Shown here piece after piece: positions 7,379 to 15,165 of a stretch of 64,000 bases of DNA (position 1 is its first letter; each line of letters starts with the position of its first letter). A program made the translations under genes and the position numbers. Location: the NCBI GenBank assembly GCA_024207135.1, contig CP042428.1, positions 1,860,001-1,924,000 on the forward strand. Direction: 5' to 3'. This DNA comes from Arthrobacter sp. C2 (lineage in GTDB: Bacteria; Actinomycetota; Actinomycetes; Actinomycetales; Micrococcaceae). The notes beneath the pieces were generated by a model. That model worked only from the letters and a program-made list of their open reading frames with translations, made no database searches and had not been told where the DNA came from.

Positions 7379-9724
7379 GTGAACGCATACTCGGAACAGA
7401 TCGCCTTGCTGGGCCACGGGCCAACTCCCCAAGCGCTGCTCCATTCCCGGATCATCGAGGCCAGGGACGCGCTGCCCGGCCCCTGGCCCGACTGGGTGCA
7501 CCCCGAAGTGCGAACCGCCTTCGAACGCACGGGCGTGGCCTCCCCGTGGCTGCACCAGGTGCAGGCCGCCAACCTGGCCCACGAGGGCAGCAACATCATC
7601 GTGGCCACCGGCACCGCTTCGGGCAAGTCGCTGGCCTACCAGCTTCCGGCCCTGAACGCGATCCACACGTCGGCCTTGCAGAACCAGGCCAGCCTGGTTC
7701 CCAACGACGCCACGGTGCTCTACCTGGCACCCACCAAGGCGCTGGCCGCCGACCAGCTCAAGGCGATCGAGGGCTACCGGCTGCCCACCGTGCGGGCTGC
7801 CGGCTACGACGGGGACACCGAGGTCTCGGCCCGGCGCTGGATCCGCGACCACTCGAACTTCATCCTCTCCAACCCCGACATGCTGCACTTCGGGATCCTG
7901 CCCAACCACACCTGGTGGGCGCGGGTGCTGCGCCGGCTGAAATTCGTGGTCATCGACGAAGCCCACTCCTACCGCGGGGTCTTCGGCTCCAACATCGCCA
8001 ACCTACTGCGGCGCTTGCGCCGGATCTGCGCGCACTACGGGGCCAACCCGGTGTTCATCGGCGCCTCGGCCACCAGCGCCGACCCGGCAGCCTCCTTCTC
8101 CAGGCTCATCGGCGCCCCGGCCACGCAGGTCACCAACGACTTCTCCCCCAAGGGCTCGGTGACCGTTGCGCTGTGGGAGCCGCCGCTGACCGAGCTGCAC
8201 GGGGAAAACGGCGCACCGACCCGGCGCACCGTGATCGCCGAGACCTCGAACCTGCTGGCCAACCTGGTCTGCTCCCACGTGCGGACCCTGGCGTTCATCA
8301 AATCGCGCCGCGGGGCCGAAACCATCGCCACCATCACCCGCTCGATGGTCGACCAGGTCCATCCCTCGCTGCCCGACCGGGTGGCCGCCTACCGCTCCGG
8401 CTACCTTCCCTCCGAGCGCCGGGAGCTGGAGAATGCGTTGCGCGACGGAACCCTGCTGGGGGTCGCGTCCACCTCGGCGCTGGAACTGGGCATCGACGTG
8501 GCCGGGCTCGACGCGGTGCTGGTCGCCGGCTGGCCCGGGACCCGGGCCTCGTTCTTCCAGCAGATCGGGCGGGCCGGGCGCGCCGGGCAGGATTCGCTGG
8601 CGGTGCTGGTGGCCAGCGACGACCCGCTGGACACCTACCTGGTCAACCACCCCGAGGCGATCTTCGAGGCCGGCGTCGAGGCCACCGTCTTCGACCCGGA
8701 AAACCCCTATGTGCTCTCCGGGCACCTCTGCGCCGCAGCCGAGGAACTCCCGCTGCGCGCCGAAGACCTAGCGGCCTTCGGGCCCAGCGCCCACGGGTTG
8801 CTGGACTCGCTGGTGGAGCGCGGGTTCCTGCGCCGCCGCCCGGCCGGCTGGTTCTGGACGCACCCCGAGCACGCGGCCTCCATGGTGAAGCTGCGCGGCG
8901 ACGGCGGCGGGCCGGTGAGCATCATCGAGTCCGACACCGGCGCGCTGCTGGGCACCATGGATTCCCCGCAGACGCACTACCAGGCGCACGACGGGGCCAT
9001 CTACGTGCACCAGGGCGCCACCTATGTGGTCGACGAGCTGAACGAAACCGACCACTGCGTCATGGTCACCCGCGCCAACCCGGACTTCTACACCCAGGCC
9101 CGGGACATCACCACGGTCGAGGTCGTCACCAACGACCGCGCGGTGGCGTGGGGGCCGATCACCGCGAACTTCGGCGACGTGGTGGTGACCACCCAGGTGG
9201 TGTCATTCCAGCGCAAGTCGGTGATGAGCAACGAGATCCTCTCCGAGGAGCCGCTGGCGCTGGAGGCCCGGGACCTGCACACCAAGTCGGTGTGGTTCAC
9301 CATCCCCGAGACCCGGCTGCTGGCCGCCGGGATCACCCCGGAGGAATTCCCCGGGTCGCTGCATGCGGCCGAACACGCGGCCATCGGGCTGTTGCCGCTG
9401 GTGGCCTCCAGCGACAGGTGGGACATCGGCGGGGTGTCCACGGCGCTGCACATGGATACCGGGATGCCGACGATTTTCGTGTACGACGGACACCCGGGCG
9501 GTGCAGGTTTCGCCGAGCGCGGCTTCGACGCGGCGCGCACTTGGCTGGGTGCCACCCGGGACGCGATTGCCGCCTGCGAATGCGCCAGCGGTTGCCCCTC
9601 CTGCGTGCAGTCTCCCAAGTGCGGGAACAAGAACAACCCGCTGGACAAGGCCGGGGCCGTGCGCCTGCTTTCCGCGATCCTGGCCGAAGCGCAACAGGCG
9701 GCCGGGCCGCTCCCGCTGGGATAG
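7379..9724 (+). CDS. DEAD/DEAH-box DNA helicase with DUF1998 domain (MrfA-type)
   Basis: 781 aa, GTG start. Superfamily 2 motifs are complete: Walker A ATGTASGKSLAYQLP (about residue 76), Walker B VIDEAHSYRGV (about 190), SATS motif III, motif VI QQIGRAGRAGQD. The C-terminal DUF1998 region ends in four cysteines (CECASGCPSCVQSPKCG, about residue 733), the zinc site characterised in Bacillus MrfA, a 3'-5' helicase that repairs mitomycin-type DNA damage. In mycobacteria the equivalent gene (Rv3649) also sits beside the Tad-like cluster Rv3654c-Rv3660c, and that arrangement is reproduced here, convergent. A DNA-repair or DNA-processing helicase is well supported; a functional tie to the secretion genes is inference from conserved neighbourhood. 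Confidence 0.9.
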   Translation: MNAYSEQIALLGHGPTPQALLHSRIIEARDALPGPWPDWVHPEVRTAFERTGVASPWLHQVQAANLAHEGSNIIVATGTASGKSLAYQLPALNAIHTSALQNQASLVPNDATVLYLAPTKALAADQLKAIEGYRLPTVRAAGYDGDTEVSARRWIRDHSNFILSNPDMLHFGILPNHTWWARVLRRLKFVVIDEAHSYRGVFGSNIANLLRRLRRICAHYGANPVFIGASATSADPAASFSRLIGAPATQVTNDFSPKGSVTVALWEPPLTELHGENGAPTRRTVIAETSNLLANLVCSHVRTLAFIKSRRGAETIATITRSMVDQVHPSLPDRVAAYRSGYLPSERRELENALRDGTLLGVASTSALELGIDVAGLDAVLVAGWPGTRASFFQQIGRAGRAGQDSLAVLVASDDPLDTYLVNHPEAIFEAGVEATVFDPENPYVLSGHLCAAAEELPLRAEDLAAFGPSAHGLLDSLVERGFLRRRPAGWFWTHPEHAASMVKLRGDGGGPVSIIESDTGALLGTMDSPQTHYQAHDGAIYVHQGATYVVDELNETDHCVMVTRANPDFYTQARDITTVEVVTNDRAVAWGPITANFGDVVVTTQVVSFQRKSVMSNEILSEEPLALEARDLHTKSVWFTIPETRLLAAGITPEEFPGSLHAAEHAAIGLLPLVASSDRWDIGGVSTALHMDTGMPTIFVYDGHPGGAGFAERGFDAARTWLGATRDAIAACECASGCPSCVQSPKCGNKNNPLDKAGAVRLLSAILAEAQQAAGPLPLG

Positions 9725-9758
9725 CCGGCCCGGCCGCCCGGGTTGCCCGCCGCGCTGG

Positions 9759-10238
9759 TCACTCGCCGCGCCAGGGTTGCGGCGGCGGCCCGGCCCGGGC
9801 CACCGACTGCGCCCGGGTCAGCGGCGGCAGCCAGCCCACCGGGGACACCGGCACCTGGACCCGCACCGTCACGACCTGGCCGCCAGGGCCCTGGCGCGTG
9901 CAGCCGGCCAAGGTTGCCTCGTTCGCCGCGGCGGTTGCGGCGGCGACGGCGCACGGGTCCCCGGGCAGCAGCTGGCGGGCGGCGTCCGCGGCGGCCAGTG
10001 CCGCCAGGTCCGCCGCCGTGCCCGCCTTGGCCCCGGCGTTGGAGACCGCGGTGAACATCAGCACCACCACCAGCCCCAGCGCTGCCACGCACACCACCGC
10101 GAGCATCAGCACGGTGCCGCTGCCGCGTTGGCGCCGCTCCGGGGAATGGCTCGGGCAATGGCCCGCGAACGTGGCCGGGTGCCTGTCAATCGCCGGTTCC
10201 GGGGCCGGGCGCGTGTGGGCGCCGGGGGGCGGGCTCAT
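9759..10238 (-). CDS. TadE-like protein of the helicase/secretion neighbourhood (Rv3654c-like)
   Basis: 159 aa. A class III signal-like N-terminus (RQRGSGTVLMLAVVCVAALGLVVVLMFTAVSN) forms one membrane helix with a short basic lead, as in TadE/TadG minor pseudopilins. It is followed by a small Ala-rich domain with two cysteines (DPCAVAAA, AGCTRQGP) that could form a disulfide outside the membrane. It overlaps the preceding TadE-like gene by 4 nt (ATGA), indicating translational coupling. The true start may lie closer to the helix, since the first ~35 residues are Pro/His-rich. It is the last gene of the operon and converges on the helicase gene. Likely a minor component of a Tad-type pilus or secretion machine. 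Confidence 0.75.
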   Translation of the reverse strand: MSPPPGAHTRPAPEPAIDRHPATFAGHCPSHSPERRQRGSGTVLMLAVVCVAALGLVVVLMFTAVSNAGAKAGTAADLAALAAADAARQLLPGDPCAVAAATAAANEATLAGCTRQGPGGQVVTVRVQVPVSPVGWLPPLTRAQSVARAGPPPQPWRGE

Positions 10239-10579
10239 GGTTGCTGCTCCGTGCGTGCGTTGGCTTCGGCCCGCAATTCGATGGCCCCGAGCAGCGGCAG
10301 GTCCACCGCGGCGCGGACGACCACGTGCCCGTAGCCGCCGGATTCACCGGTGCTCACGCTGATCCGTTCACCGGCAATGCGGTGGGCGGTGCCGACGGCC
10401 TCGGATGCCGAGGTCCCGCGGGCCAGTTCCCGGGCCGCGGCACTTGCCGCCTGCTGGATGCGGACCTGCTGGCCGCCCACGGCACCGGCCCCGGCGACGA
10501 CGGCCAGCAAGATGGCCACCGCGGGCAGCAGCACCGCCACCTCGGCGGTGGCGGAACCTGCTTGCGATTCCCTGGCCAT
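10235..10579 (-). CDS. TadE-like pilus/secretion protein
   Basis: 114 aa. The start MARESQAGSATAEVAVLLPAVA has the G-S-A-T-A-E-x-A-x-x-x-P pattern of TadE/TadG-like proteins: a short leader, Glu at the fifth position of the processed segment, then a ~22-residue hydrophobic helix. A short periplasm-side domain (VVVRAAVDLPLLGAIELRAEA) follows. Corresponds to Rv3655c in the mycobacterial cluster. Overlaps the next gene by 4 nt and lies 17 nt after the DUF4244 gene. Probably a membrane-anchored pseudopilin. The family call is good; whether an actual pilus is made is unknown. Confidence 0.78.
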   Translation of the reverse strand: MARESQAGSATAEVAVLLPAVAILLAVVAGAGAVGGQQVRIQQAASAAARELARGTSASEAVGTAHRIAGERISVSTGESGGYGHVVVRAAVDLPLLGAIELRAEANARTEQQP

Positions 10580-10596
10580 GGCGCGCCTGCCTCCGG

Positions 10597-10821
10597 CTAG
10601 AAGGACAGGGCCTGGCGGATCAGGCCCATCAGCAATCCGCGCACGTCCCCGCTGGAGAGGATGCTCACCAGCAGCCCGGCGAAGGCCACCGCGGCCAGGG
10701 TGACGATGGCGAATTCGGCTGTGGTGCTGCCTTCCTCGTCGGCCGGCGCCAACGGTGCCTGTTCGGCGTCCAGATGCAGGTCGATGTGTCCGGGTGCGGC
10801 ATCGGTCAGGTGGTTGTCCAT
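10597..10821 (-). CDS. DUF4244 Flp-pilin-like peptide
   Basis: 74 aa. About 30 hydrophilic residues precede EEGSTTAEFAIVTLAAVAFAGLLVSIL, a single hydrophobic helix with the S-T-T-A-E-F/Y pattern of Flp pilins. In the family, a prepilin peptidase would cleave before the helix and Glu aligns subunits during assembly. The short C-terminus (SSGDVRGLLMGLIRQALSF) is typical of DUF4244. An AAAGGA ribosome binding site stands before the ATG. A ~216-nt spacer separates it from the upstream tadC-like gene, so it may have its own promoter, which would suit a major subunit needed in excess. Confidence 0.82.
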   Translation of the reverse strand: MDNHLTDAAPGHIDLHLDAEQAPLAPADEEGSTTAEFAIVTLAAVAFAGLLVSILSSGDVRGLLMGLIRQALSF

Positions 10822-11037
10822 GGTTTTGTCCTTTGTTCGGTCGTGGTGAGGTTGCTCCTGGAACAGCGGATTTCCCGCGTGCCGCCACGAGGGTGTGGCG
10901 TGCGGATCCCACTTCGAGTGTGGGGGTCACCCTCCGGGCGCTTCGCCGGGGAAGATGCGGGCTGGGGATAACCGGCGGCGGACGGCCTGGGCGGCAGGTG
11001 CGCTGTCCGCGAGGCGGTGCCGGAAGGTGCGGGGAAG
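10822..11037. other. 216-nt spacer inside the Tad-like operon
   Basis: Contains the ribosome binding site of the DUF4244 gene and GC-rich inverted repeats (for example gccgccacgaggg and gtgtggcgtgc), but no recognisable gene or convincing terminator. It is the only real gap in an otherwise overlapping seven-gene cluster. Confidence 0.4.
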
Positions 11038-11637
11038 CTAGAAGCGCGGGAGCAGGGAGATCACCACGGGCACCACGCCGAGGCAGATGAAGGCCGGAAG
11101 CGCGCAGAGCCCCAGCGGAATCACCAGCTTGATGCCGAACTCGGCGCCGCGGGCCTCGGCCTCCCGGACCCCGCGCTTGCGGGCGGAGGCCGCGGCCGAT
11201 CGCAGCAGGGCAGCGGCCGGGGCGCCGGAGAGCCGGGTGAGGCGCAGCGCCTGTTCCAGTTCGCGCGCCGGCCCGGCACCCTGGCCCCAGGCCCGTTCCC
11301 ATCCGACGTTCAGGTCCAGGGCGCGGGAGACCAGCAGCAGCGAGGCGTAGCCCGGGACGGTGGTGCCGACGATGCGCAGCACCGAGCGGATCGGCAGCCC
11401 GGATTCGAGCAGCGTGGCACACATTTCCAGCACCAGCGGCAGTGGTTCCGCGGGGCCTTCGGCACCGGCACCGGCATCGGGACCGGCATCCGCACGGTCC
11501 AAGTCCGGCGTGCCGTTGCGCCGCAGGAGAGCGGACGGGGTCCGGACCCGGGACGGGCCCTGCGGCAGGGACCCGGAGCCGGTGAAAACCCACACCGCGG
11601 CACCCGCCAGGAGCACCGCGAGAAGTGCGGGAATCAC
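11038..11637 (-). CDS. type II secretion F-family inner-membrane protein (TadC-like)
   Basis: 199 aa, GTG start. One N-terminal membrane helix (IPALLAVLLAGAAVWVFTG), a cytoplasmic stretch typical of T2SSF domains (LPLVLEMCATLLESGLPIRSVLRIVG, then ARELEQALRLTRLSGAPAAALLRSAA), and C-terminal helices (LVIPLGLCALPAFICLGVVPVVISLL). Half the length of canonical TadC, as usual in the actinobacterial cluster. GTG 11637 was chosen because it overlaps the stop of the upstream tadB-like gene by 4 nt (GTGA). Forms the membrane platform that engages the TadA-type ATPase. Corresponds to Rv3657c. Confidence 0.8.
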   Translation of the reverse strand: MIPALLAVLLAGAAVWVFTGSGSLPQGPSRVRTPSALLRRNGTPDLDRADAGPDAGAGAEGPAEPLPLVLEMCATLLESGLPIRSVLRIVGTTVPGYASLLLVSRALDLNVGWERAWGQGAGPARELEQALRLTRLSGAPAAALLRSAAASARKRGVREAEARGAEFGIKLVIPLGLCALPAFICLGVVPVVISLLPRF

Positions 11638-12407
11638 GAGGGCACCTTGTTGGTGATGGCCCGCAGCATCCTGCCGCACCACCAGCGGTTGCCCAGCCAC
11701 AGGCAGGCACCTGCCACCAGCGCGATGCGGCCGGCGGGATGCGTGGTGAGGACCGCCAGCGGGTTGATGCCCAGCAGCTGTCCCAGGCCCAGCCCGATGC
11801 CGGGCAGGAAGGTCAGCAGCCTGCTGGTGGCACGCGGTCCGGCGAGCGCGGAGTGCAGGGCCCGATGCATGTCGGCGGCGGTTTCCGCGTCTTCGGCGAG
11901 GGTGTCGAGCAGTTCGGCCAGGGCCGCGCCTGATTCCTCGCAGATCGCCAGGCACCAGGCCAGGCGCGTCCACAGCCGCCGGTTGCCCAGGTGGGCGGCG
12001 GCGTGGGCGGCCAGGCCCTGCTGCAGTGTTCCGCCGGTGTGCACCTGGGCCAGGGCGCGGCTCGCCCCGGAGTAAAGGTCGATGGCGGTGCGGGTCGACC
12101 CCCGGGCCCAGAGCTCGGCCAGCAGCCCGAAAGCGGCAGCCGGGCCGGTGCCGGCACGCAGCAGCGCGGCGAGCTGGCGCAGGAACTTCGCGTATTCCTC
12201 GGTGTCGGCCGCGTGGTCGGTGCGTTCGCGGCGGAGGGTGCGGCGCGCTGGCCGTCGGGCGAAGGCATCGTGCGGCAGGCTTCCCGGGTGGCCGGGCGGC
12301 ATCGGGAGCCGGTGGCCCCCGGCGTTCCCGCCGCCGAGCCACAGCCAGGCGGCGGCGCCAGCCAGCAGCACGGCCAGGGCGGCGAGCGCCGCGAGGGCCG
12401 CGCTCAC
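11634..12407 (-). CDS. type II secretion F-family inner-membrane protein (TadB-like)
   Basis: 257 aa from a GTG that overlaps the ATPase stop codon by 4 nt; a second GTG lies one codon upstream. N-terminal helix (LAALAALAVLLAGAAAWLWLGG), a cytoplasmic helical T2SSF domain (EEYAKFLRQLAALLRAGTGPAAAFGLLAELW ... LAICEESGAALAELLDTLAED), then two hydrophobic segments (LTFLPGIGLGLGQLLGINPLAVL and IALVAGACLWLGNRWW). Partner of the TadC-like protein in the pilus assembly platform. Corresponds to Rv3658c. Overlap on both sides puts it firmly in the operon. Confidence 0.8.
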   Translation of the reverse strand: MSAALAALAALAVLLAGAAAWLWLGGGNAGGHRLPMPPGHPGSLPHDAFARRPARRTLRRERTDHAADTEEYAKFLRQLAALLRAGTGPAAAFGLLAELWARGSTRTAIDLYSGASRALAQVHTGGTLQQGLAAHAAAHLGNRRLWTRLAWCLAICEESGAALAELLDTLAEDAETAADMHRALHSALAGPRATSRLLTFLPGIGLGLGQLLGINPLAVLTTHPAGRIALVAGACLWLGNRWWCGRMLRAITNKVPS

Positions 12408-13645
12408 CACGGGCTCGTTTCCCCGGCGGATTCCAGCCGGGAGCGGAACCAGGCCAGGGTTCCAGGATCGCAGGTGCCGGATTCGTGGATCAGCCGCACC
12501 GCCAGCGTCCCGGCATCGGTGAGAACCAGCCGGCCGAGCTGGACCGGCCCCCTGGCCCCGGTGGCAGGGTCGCGCCGCACATGGATCAGCACATCCAGGG
12601 CGCTGGCCGCCTGCAGCGCGGTGGCCGCGGCGTCCATCGACGCCAGTGCGCCCATCGCCGCGAGCCGTGCGGGGACCGCAGCCACGGAGTTGGCGTGCAG
12701 CGTGCCGGCGGCCCCCTCGTGCCCGGTGTTCATGGCGCCGAGGAACTCGCGCACCTCCGCTCCACGGCATTCCCCGACCACCAGCCGGTCCGGGCGCATG
12801 CGAAGCGCCTGGCGCACCAAGGCCTGCAGCCCGATCTCCCCGGCGCCCTCCACGTTGCCGCCGCGGGCCTGCAGCCCGATCAGGTGCGGGTGCGAGGGGG
12901 CGAGCTCCGCGGAGTCCTCGACCACGATGATCCGCTGGTTTCCCGGGACCCGGGCCAGCATCGCGGCCAGCAGCGTGGTCTTGCCGGCCCCGGTGCCGCC
13001 GGAGACCAGGAAGTTCAGTTTCGCCGCGACGACGGCCTCCAGGGCCGCGAGCCAGTGGGAGTCGGCGACCAGGGAGTCCAGCGTCTGGTTGCTCTTGGAC
13101 TTGATGCGGATGGACAGCAGCGGGCCGCCGGTGGAGATCGGGGGCAGCACCGCGTGGATGCGGTAGTTGCCCAGCGAGACGTCGACGAAGGGAGCGGCGT
13201 CGTCCAGCCGCCGTCCCCCGGCCGCGGCCAGGCGCACGGCCAGCGCGCGGATCTGCCCGGGATCGGTGAAGCGAAGCTCGGAGGCATGCAGCCCGGCGCT
13301 GCCGTCGACCCACACCCGGCCGGCGGCGTCGACGAGGATGTCGGTGGTGCCCGGGACCTGGGCGAGACGTTCGAGGACCCCGAGACCGTGGATGTCATCG
13401 CTCAGGCTGCGCAGCATCTCGGTACTGGATGCCGCCCCCATGACGCTGCCCGAGGCGCGCACCGCCGAGGCCAGGTCCACCTCGCTCAGGCCCCCGGTCG
13501 ATTCCATGGCGCGGCGGCGGATCTCCTCGAGCACCCTCGGGTCGGCGGACTGGTCCTGCGCGGGCGCCGGCGCGGCCCAGCGTCGCCTCCCGCGGCCCGG
13601 GGTGCCTGCGGGTGCCGGGTTATCGGCAGGTTCCGGGGTGCTCAT
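12404..13645 (-). CDS. TadA/CpaF-family secretion ATPase
   Basis: 413 aa. VirB11/PilT-type ATPase with Walker A GGTGAGKTTLLAAM (about residue 220), an Asp box (IIVVEDSAELAPSHPH), Walker B MRPDRLVVGECRGAE and a His box (GHEGAAGTLHANS). An N-terminal domain (ILVDAAGRVWVDGSAGLH) precedes the motor. Such hexameric ATPases power Tad/Flp pilus assembly from the cytoplasmic face. In this actinobacterial subgroup the gene regularly neighbours an MrfA-type helicase. It overlaps the CpaE-like gene upstream and the TadB-like gene downstream by 4 nt each. Corresponds to Rv3659c. Confidence 0.9.
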   Translation of the reverse strand: MSTPEPADNPAPAGTPGRGRRRWAAPAPAQDQSADPRVLEEIRRRAMESTGGLSEVDLASAVRASGSVMGAASSTEMLRSLSDDIHGLGVLERLAQVPGTTDILVDAAGRVWVDGSAGLHASELRFTDPGQIRALAVRLAAAGGRRLDDAAPFVDVSLGNYRIHAVLPPISTGGPLLSIRIKSKSNQTLDSLVADSHWLAALEAVVAAKLNFLVSGGTGAGKTTLLAAMLARVPGNQRIIVVEDSAELAPSHPHLIGLQARGGNVEGAGEIGLQALVRQALRMRPDRLVVGECRGAEVREFLGAMNTGHEGAAGTLHANSVAAVPARLAAMGALASMDAAATALQAASALDVLIHVRRDPATGARGPVQLGRLVLTDAGTLAVRLIHESGTCDPGTLAWFRSRLESAGETSPW

Positions 13646-15003
13646 GCCGCCTGCCCCGCTGCCGACCCGGGTGCAGCACCGGAGTGCTCCCCGAGCCGGG
13701 CGACGGCGCGGCGCAGCGGGCGGTGCGCCAGCGCGTTCATCAGCGCCCCGTCCGCGGCACAGCGTTCGATGCGGCGGGACGGGGCGAAGTACCCGCCCAG
13801 TTCCACTCCGGTCCTCCGGGCCAGCGCGCGGGTGTCCGTGCCGGGGGCCAGTTTCCCGGTGAGGACCAGCCTCCAGTTCGCGGCCTGCTCCCCCAGCCGC
13901 GCCGAGGTTCCCGCCGCACCGTTCCCGGGGCGTGCGGAAAGCAGCAGCAGCCGGGAGTTGGCCAGCGCGGCCACGGACGCGGGAACCCCGGTGACGTGTC
14001 CGGCGTCGACCACGACCCGTTCGTAGATGCGCCGGGAGGCGGCCAGCACCTCGGTGAGCAGGGCCTCGGAGGGCGCAAAGCAGCCCGGGTTCCGCACCCA
14101 GGAGAGCACCGCGGTGCCCGCCGACAGCGGGAGGATCTCGGCGAGCTGGCCCGGTGAGAGCTGGCCGCGGGCATGCTGCAGGTCCTCCCAGCCCAGGCCG
14201 TCCGGTTCCCTGGCCCGCAGCACCGGCCAGAGCCCGGCCGAGTGCGGGTCGGCGTCCAGCAGCAGCGTCCGGTGCCCGTCCAGCGTGGCCGTTGCGGCCA
14301 GCAGGGCGGCGAAGGTCGAGGTCCCGGCCCCGCCGCCGGCCCCGGCAACGATGGTGGTGTGGGCGCGCCCCGCATGCAGGCCCAGCTCACCGAGGTATTC
14401 GCCCAGCCATGCGGCGGCCTGCGGCAGCACCGCCACCCGGGCCCCGGGGCAGGTGGCGGCCGCACGCCACAGCACGCCCTGGTGTTCTTCCCCGCCGGTG
14501 AGCACCAGCGTGGAGGCGGCAAGCCGGGCATCGATGTCCGCGACGCAGTCCTGCCCCACCAGGATCACCTCGTCGCGGTGTTCGGCCACCTGGGCGGCGT
14601 CCCGGCACGGCAGCAGCTGCACCCCCGCACCCACGGCGACGGCGGCCAGCACCTGCGCCAACTCCACGTCGCGGCTGAACAGGATGCAGCGGGCCAGTTC
14701 AGCCGGCCGGCTTCCGGCCGGGTCCGGGGTCCGTGCGGGGCTCATCGGCACGGTGGAATCGGCGGGCGTGACGACGGGCATGACTGCGGGCATGGAGCGC
14801 ACCGGAAACCCGTCGGGCTCGCCCAACCAGGGCACCGGTGCCGGCGCCGCGGCAGGGCCGGGCCCCGGGACGGCGCCGGGTGCCCGGGCAAACCCCGGTT
14901 CCGGGGGCCGTGCCTGCGCCCGGGCCGCCCGCAGTGCCGGAAGCTGCAGGTTCCGCGGTCCCGCCCCGGGCAGCCGGGCCACAAATCGTCTCTGTTCATT
15001 CAT
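13642..15003 (-). CDS. CpaE/Ssd-like P-loop protein of the Tad cluster
   Basis: 453 aa. The N-terminal ~100 residues are Pro/Ala-rich and disordered-looking. A receiver-like region follows (CILFSRDVELAQVLAAVAVGAGVQLLPC), then a ParA/MinD-like ATPase: a deviant Walker A AGAGGGAGTSTFAALLA in place of GKGGVGKT, LLLDADPHSAGL, and VVVDAGHVTG. It lacks the Lys in the first position of the MinD deviant Walker A, and the usual GK is replaced by GT, so nucleotide binding may be altered, as reported for several CpaE homologues. In Mycobacterium the counterpart Rv3660c (Ssd) affects septum site selection. Here it heads the operon and probably positions the secretion machinery. Confidence 0.8.
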   Translation of the reverse strand: MNEQRRFVARLPGAGPRNLQLPALRAARAQARPPEPGFARAPGAVPGPGPAAAPAPVPWLGEPDGFPVRSMPAVMPVVTPADSTVPMSPARTPDPAGSRPAELARCILFSRDVELAQVLAAVAVGAGVQLLPCRDAAQVAEHRDEVILVGQDCVADIDARLAASTLVLTGGEEHQGVLWRAAATCPGARVAVLPQAAAWLGEYLGELGLHAGRAHTTIVAGAGGGAGTSTFAALLAATATLDGHRTLLLDADPHSAGLWPVLRAREPDGLGWEDLQHARGQLSPGQLAEILPLSAGTAVLSWVRNPGCFAPSEALLTEVLAASRRIYERVVVDAGHVTGVPASVAALANSRLLLLSARPGNGAAGTSARLGEQAANWRLVLTGKLAPGTDTRALARRTGVELGGYFAPSRRIERCAADGALMNALAHRPLRRAVARLGEHSGAAPGSAAGQAA

Positions 15004-15165
15004 GCCCCCCAGCGTGGCCGCACGGCACCGCCCCGGTGAAGCCCCCGGCGGCCGGGGAACGGACAACTCCCCGCGGGCACCGACCGGCGGTGTGCGGGAA
15101 AGCGGGAAGGCGCGACGGCGGAGGGGCGGACCGGACGGACACCCAAGGAACTGCGAGAATGAAGC

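Noticed and set aside
7546-10362. Very long Arg/Gly-rich open frame over the helicase
   Set aside because: Out-of-frame reading of high-GC coding DNA; the helicase frame has all family motifs.
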